Shown in pieces: positions 6,959-10,009 of a stretch of DNA of 10,009 nucleotides; position 1 is the stretch's first letter; each line of letters opens with the position of its first letter. Below the pieces are notes generated by a model. The model was not told the origin of the DNA. It did no database searches and worked only from the letters and a program-made list of their open reading frames with translations. The position numbers and the translations under genes are program-made. Source of the DNA: Pseudomonadota bacterium (GTDB lineage Bacteria; Pseudomonadota; Alphaproteobacteria; Rhodobacterales; Rhodobacteraceae); the NCBI GenBank assembly GCA_021813645.1, contig JAKAJW010000033.1:1-10009 (forward strand), written 5' to 3'.

Positions 6959-8758
6959 TCAGGCGGTGGCGCCGGCCGCGGAAAGCGTATCGCTTTCGGG
7001 CCGGGTTTCGGCTGCGGGCAGGGCGATCGCTTGCCATTCGGCGAGGATGCGATCATGGGCGGCGACCACCGGCGGGGCGACGGTCTCCGTGCCGGTGCGC
7101 AGGAGCCCGGCGGCGCCCGGCCGTGAGGTCCAGGCAATCAGAACCGGCGCGGCCATCATCGGCAGGGCGACGGGCAGCAGCCAGCCGACCAGATCGGGCG
7201 CCAGCGCCCAGGCGGCCAGCAGCAGCGCGGCACCGGTGGCAACGATCCAGCGCGAGGCGGCCCAGGCATCGGCCAGGCCCAGCGTGCCGTCGCCGCGGTT
7301 GTTGGTCGGCCAGCCGGCGTCGACCCGCATCAGAACTTGGACGACGGAGCGGGTCGTGAACATCAGCATGACCGGGGCGATCAGGCTCGACATGATCAGT
7401 TCCCAAAGCGTCGACACCAAGGCGCGCAGGCCGCCGCCGAAGGGGCGCGCGCGTCCGGTCAGGGTTGCCTCCAGCGCGATCAGCAGCTTCGGCAGCAGGA
7501 GAAGGCCGAAGACGCCGAAGGCCAGGCCGATGGCTTTCGAGGTCTCGTTCGACGGAAAGACCGGGAACAGCAGGTGCGGGTCAGGGAAATAGTCCGGTGC
7601 TGGCACGAAGAGCGGTGCCAGGATCGAGGCGACGATGAAGCCAAGCCAAAGAAGCGGCGCGGTATAGGCCAGGATGCCCTGCAGGAAGACGAAGCGGCTC
7701 CAGGGTTTCAGCCCGGGGGCCTGCAGAAGCCGCGAATGCTGCAGGTTGCCTTGGCACCAGCGCCGGTCGCGCTTGGCGAAATCGACGATGTTCTCGGGAC
7801 CCTCTTCAAAGGAGCCCTCGAGATCGGGGTCAAGCCGGACCAGCCAGCCCGCACGGGCCAAAAGCGCCGCCTCGACATAGTCGTGGCTGAGGATGTGGCC
7901 GCCGAATGGCGGTTGGCCGGCCAGCGCCGGCAAGCCGCAGGAGGCGGCGAAGGCCTTCACCCGGACAAGCGCATTGTGCCCCCAGAAGGGCCCGGTGCGA
8001 CCGGCCATCAGCGCCAGGCCGCGTGCGAAGATCGGTGAGAAGAAGCTGGCCGAAAACTGCTGCGCGCGGCCGAAGCGCGAGCGCGCACGGATGATCTTCG
8101 GCAGGCTCTGCAGCAGGCCCATCTCGGGCTCCGCCTCCATCCGCCGCACCATCTCGACGATGGTCGCCCCCTCCATCAGGCTGTCGGCGTCGAGGATCAG
8201 CGCATAGTCATAGGCGGCCCCGGAGGCGGTGAAGAAATCTTCGACGTTGCCCGCCTTCTTGCCGATGTTGTTGGCGCGGCGGCGATAGAAGATCCGCCCC
8301 TCGGCCTGCCGCTCCGCGATCAGGTGCAGGAACCAGTGCCGTTCGGCGTCAGCGATTTCTTCCCTGCGGGTGTCCGACAGGATGGCGAAGTCGAATTTGT
8401 CCGTCATCCCCTCGGCCGCAAGCGAAGCGTCCATGGCGGCGATACGGGCAAAGGTGACGGTGGGGTCCTCGTTATAGACCGGCACAAGGATCGCGGTGCG
8501 GCCTTCGATGGTGGTTGCTCTGGCCAGGGGCCGATTGCGCCAGAACAGCCCCGCCAGCCCCTGAACCGCGCCCCAGGCCAGCCAGAAGGTCGTGCCGAAG
8601 ATGAGGACGGTGCGCACGACATCCATGATGTCGAGCCCATCGGCCAGTCCGAATTGCAGAAAAAGCAGGCCCGCCCCTGCGGCGAGCGCGAAGCTCAGCC
8701 CGAGCGCCGTAGCGCGGCGCCATTCAAGCGCCGCATCCCCGCGGGGGTCTTGATGCAA
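6959..8758 (-). CDS. opgH: Glucans biosynthesis glucosyltransferase H (OPG backbone synthase)
   Basis: OpgH is an inner-membrane family 2 glucosyltransferase that polymerises glucose from UDP-glucose into the beta-1,2-linked backbone of osmoregulated periplasmic glucans. Motifs in order: TM segments about 16-36 and 46-72; PVYNEDP (93-99); LSDTR (127-131); DADS (190-193), the UDP-binding DxD; FWGHNALVRVK (258-268); SHDYVEAAL (291-299) with the probable base Asp293; and KRDRRWCQGN (329-338), the QxxRW-like acceptor motif. About six TM segments follow (360-545). At 599 residues it lacks the long N- and C-terminal extensions of E. coli MdoH (847). The start is TTG 8758-8756; a TGA two codons upstream in the same frame ends opgI, and no better start exists near it. 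The upstream ribosome site (GGGA) is weak, so translation probably depends on opgI. It ends with TGA directly against the RND stop. Confidence 0.95.
   Translation of the reverse strand: MHQDPRGDAALEWRRATALGLSFALAAGAGLLFLQFGLADGLDIMDVVRTVLIFGTTFWLAWGAVQGLAGLFWRNRPLARATTIEGRTAILVPVYNEDPTVTFARIAAMDASLAAEGMTDKFDFAILSDTRREEIADAERHWFLHLIAERQAEGRIFYRRRANNIGKKAGNVEDFFTASGAAYDYALILDADSLMEGATIVEMVRRMEAEPEMGLLQSLPKIIRARSRFGRAQQFSASFFSPIFARGLALMAGRTGPFWGHNALVRVKAFAASCGLPALAGQPPFGGHILSHDYVEAALLARAGWLVRLDPDLEGSFEEGPENIVDFAKRDRRWCQGNLQHSRLLQAPGLKPWSRFVFLQGILAYTAPLLWLGFIVASILAPLFVPAPDYFPDPHLLFPVFPSNETSKAIGLAFGVFGLLLLPKLLIALEATLTGRARPFGGGLRALVSTLWELIMSSLIAPVMLMFTTRSVVQVLMRVDAGWPTNNRGDGTLGLADAWAASRWIVATGAALLLAAWALAPDLVGWLLPVALPMMAAPVLIAWTSRPGAAGLLRTGTETVAPPVVAAHDRILAEWQAIALPAAETRPESDTLSAAGATA
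6981..6997. terminator. Perfect hairpin inside the opgH 3' end, possible transcript-end structure
   Basis: GAAAGCG (6981-6987) and CGCTTTC (6991-6997) are exact reverse complements with a 3-base loop. The hairpin starts 22 bases after the RND stop codon and lies in the last ten or so codons of opgH. No T run follows on either strand, so it is not a standard intrinsic terminator. It could stabilise or help end the RND transcript, since there is no space between the two genes for anything else. Confidence 0.3.
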
Positions 8759-8761
8759 CGA

Positions 8762-8953
8762 TCAGTTCCCGAGCACATAGGTCCGCAGCCAGCCGTCCCA
8801 GACGGGGCGGAGGCGGGCGATCAGCCCTTGGGGATTTTCCAGCACTTGGCGTGGCATGGCAAGGGGCGCAAAGGGCAGCGCGCCCAGGCTCTCGGCCGCG
8901 CGCGCTTCGGCGCGCCCTTCGGCTTCCGGCATCAGGGAGAGGTCCTTAGGCAT
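8762..8953 (-). CDS. opgI: Small OPG biosynthesis protein, OpgI-like
   Basis: A 63-residue protein between opgG and opgH, at the position of opgI in the Rhodobacter sphaeroides opgGIH locus; published work found opgI needed there for glucan backbone synthesis. The name rests mainly on position and size. The start chosen is ATG 8953-8951, sharing one base with the opgG stop (TGATG); ATG 8968 and TTG 8980 in the same frame are alternatives (68 and 72 residues). It has an acidic, Ala-rich first half, then PFAPLAMPRQ (27-36) and an aromatic C-terminus RPVWDGWLRTYVLGN (49-63). There is no signal peptide and no clear TM segment, so it is probably cytoplasmic or bound to OpgH. The Pro/Met-rich PLAMP segment recalls N-terminal sequence of one-piece OpgH proteins (from memory), suggesting it is a detached OpgH N-terminus. 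It is in frame with opgH. Confidence 0.75.
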   Translation of the reverse strand: MPKDLSLMPEAEGRAEARAAESLGALPFAPLAMPRQVLENPQGLIARLRPVWDGWLRTYVLGN

Positions 8954-10009
8954 CAGGTCTTCATCCATTGATAGAGCCAAATCTCAGTCAGCTTTCGCCC
9001 GTAGCCTGCCAGATGCGCCGTCAGTTCCACGACAGCACCGCTTTGAGCGGACACATCCATAACGAGTCGCCATATGTCGGTTCCGGCGAGCTTGAACAAG
9101 GTCTGTGTGACAATCTTTCCGTTAGACACCGTGATCACGGGCTTGACTGCTGAATCTCCGGGCATTCTGGCGAGAATGCCTCCTTTGAAGTCGATCACGA
9201 ATTTCTGTGTGTTCGGATCGGGTTTGGTGCCCGAGACGCCGCCATGCCCGCACCGGGTGTCGAAAACATAGGCACGTTCGCCGTTCGGATCGGGCGGCAG
9301 GTTGCCCCAGATCAGCCGATACTTGAATTCGAGCTCCTGGCCGGCTTGCACGGGGGCGGCAGGGATCCAGAAGGCGACGATATTGTCGTTCACCTCGAGG
9401 TCCGAGGGGATTTCCACGAGCCGCACCGCGCCCTGACCCCAATCGCCGATCGGTTGCACGGAGATCGAGGGCCGGGTCTCGTAATGCGCGCCGGCGTCCT
9501 GATAGTCGTAAAAGTTGCGGTCGCGCTGATAGAGGCCGAAACTCTTCGGCGAGTTCAGTGCAAGGACCGAACTGCCGAGTTTCGGCGGGTTGTTCAGCGC
9601 CCGCCACATCACGTCGCCGTCGCCGCGATGAATGATGAGCCCGTCGGAATCATGCACCTGCGGCCGGTAATCGTCCCAGCCGGTGCGGTTGTTCGACGAA
9701 TAGAGGAACATCGAGGTCAGCGGCGCAATGCCGAGCTGCTGCACCGCTGCGCGGAAGAACAGCCGGGCGGTGACCTCCATCACGGTATTCTCGCCGGGCG
9801 AAATCACGAAGCGGTAGGCGCCGGTCACGCTCGGGCTTTCGAGCGCGGCGTTGAGGACCACGCTCTGGGTGCCCGGCGCGGGCTTCTCAAGGTAGAAAGC
9901 GGCGAAGCGGGGGAACTCCTCCGCGCCCGAAAGTCCGGTGTTGATGGCCAGGCCGCGGGCGGAAAGGCCGTAGGTGTTGCCCTCCCCCAGCGCGCGGAAA
10001 TAGGAGGCG
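8953..10009 (-). CDS. opgG: Glucans biosynthesis protein G (periplasmic), 5' end outside window
   Basis: The frame stays open past GTG 9861 to the window edge, so 351 C-terminal residues are visible and about 150 are missing compared with E. coli MdoG/OpgG (511). The first codons in view, ASYFRALGEGNTYGLSARGL, almost repeat the E. coli OpgG sequence. Other matching segments are EEFPRF, APLTSMF, YRPQVHDSDGL, NNP and LVEIPSDLEVNDNIVAFW. OpgG is a secreted periplasmic protein that processes or branches the nascent glucan delivered by OpgH; the OpgG/OpgD family is now counted among beta-1,2-glucanases (GH186). The C-terminal Ig-like domain is complete and ends LYQWMKT. The paralogue OpgD cannot be fully excluded, but placement before opgI and opgH favours OpgG. 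Its stop overlaps the opgI start, so the genes are coupled. The signal peptide and promoter are outside the window. Confidence 0.93.
   Translation of the reverse strand, partial: ASYFRALGEGNTYGLSARGLAINTGLSGAEEFPRFAAFYLEKPAPGTQSVVLNAALESPSVTGAYRFVISPGENTVMEVTARLFFRAAVQQLGIAPLTSMFLYSSNNRTGWDDYRPQVHDSDGLIIHRGDGDVMWRALNNPPKLGSSVLALNSPKSFGLYQRDRNFYDYQDAGAHYETRPSISVQPIGDWGQGAVRLVEIPSDLEVNDNIVAFWIPAAPVQAGQELEFKYRLIWGNLPPDPNGERAYVFDTRCGHGGVSGTKPDPNTQKFVIDFKGGILARMPGDSAVKPVITVSNGKIVTQTLFKLAGTDIWRLVMDVSAQSGAVVELTAHLAGYGRKLTEIWLYQWMKT

Overview
This is a high-GC window with proteobacterial gene families. It most likely comes from an alphaproteobacterium of the Rhodobacter/Rhodobacterales type. The main reason is the gene order opgG - short opgI-like gene - opgH, with an OpgH of only about 600 residues. 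That order is described for Rhodobacter sphaeroides, whereas enterobacteria carry opgG/opgH (mdoGH) with an OpgH of about 850 residues. The assignment is inference from gene content; there is no rRNA or other marker in the window.

Layout. The left two thirds is a drug-efflux block. It opens with the C-terminal 228 residues of an RND permease (plus strand, ends at 688). A 202-base convergent gap follows, holding a 9-bp tandem repeat, a five-unit 11-bp tandem repeat and a weak terminator-like hairpin. Next is a minus-strand MFS drug:H+ antiporter of the DHA2 type that most resembles MdtD (891-2315). A 270-base divergent control region (2316-2585) contains several dyad symmetries, and from it reads a plus-strand operon of a periplasmic adaptor (2586-3866) and an MdtB/MdtC-type RND pump (3863-6958) that overlap by ATGA. 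Adaptor, MdtB/C-like pump and MdtD-like MFS together resemble the E. coli mdtABCD set, but with one RND gene instead of two, the MFS turned round, and no BaeSR-type regulator or outer-membrane channel gene in view.

The right third is the osmoregulated periplasmic glucan (OPG) operon on the minus strand, read right to left: opgG (5' end outside the window), a 63-residue opgI-like gene, then opgH. OpgH is the inner-membrane glucosyltransferase that makes and exports the beta-1,2-glucan backbone; OpgG is the periplasmic glucan-processing protein. opgG and opgI share one base (TGATG). opgI and opgH lie in the same reading frame and are separated only by a TGA and one further codon, so the pair looks like one OpgH divided by a stop. 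opgH ends exactly where the RND pump ends (positions 6959 and 6958), leaving no intergenic space between the two convergent operons.

All main genes belong to known families. I do not see an undescribed multi-gene system. The points most worth a second look are the opgI/opgH stop junction, the 11-bp repeat array, the dyads in the divergent efflux control region, and the abutting convergent ends with a hairpin inside the opgH 3' end. No tRNA, rRNA, CRISPR array, insertion sequence or origin is visible.
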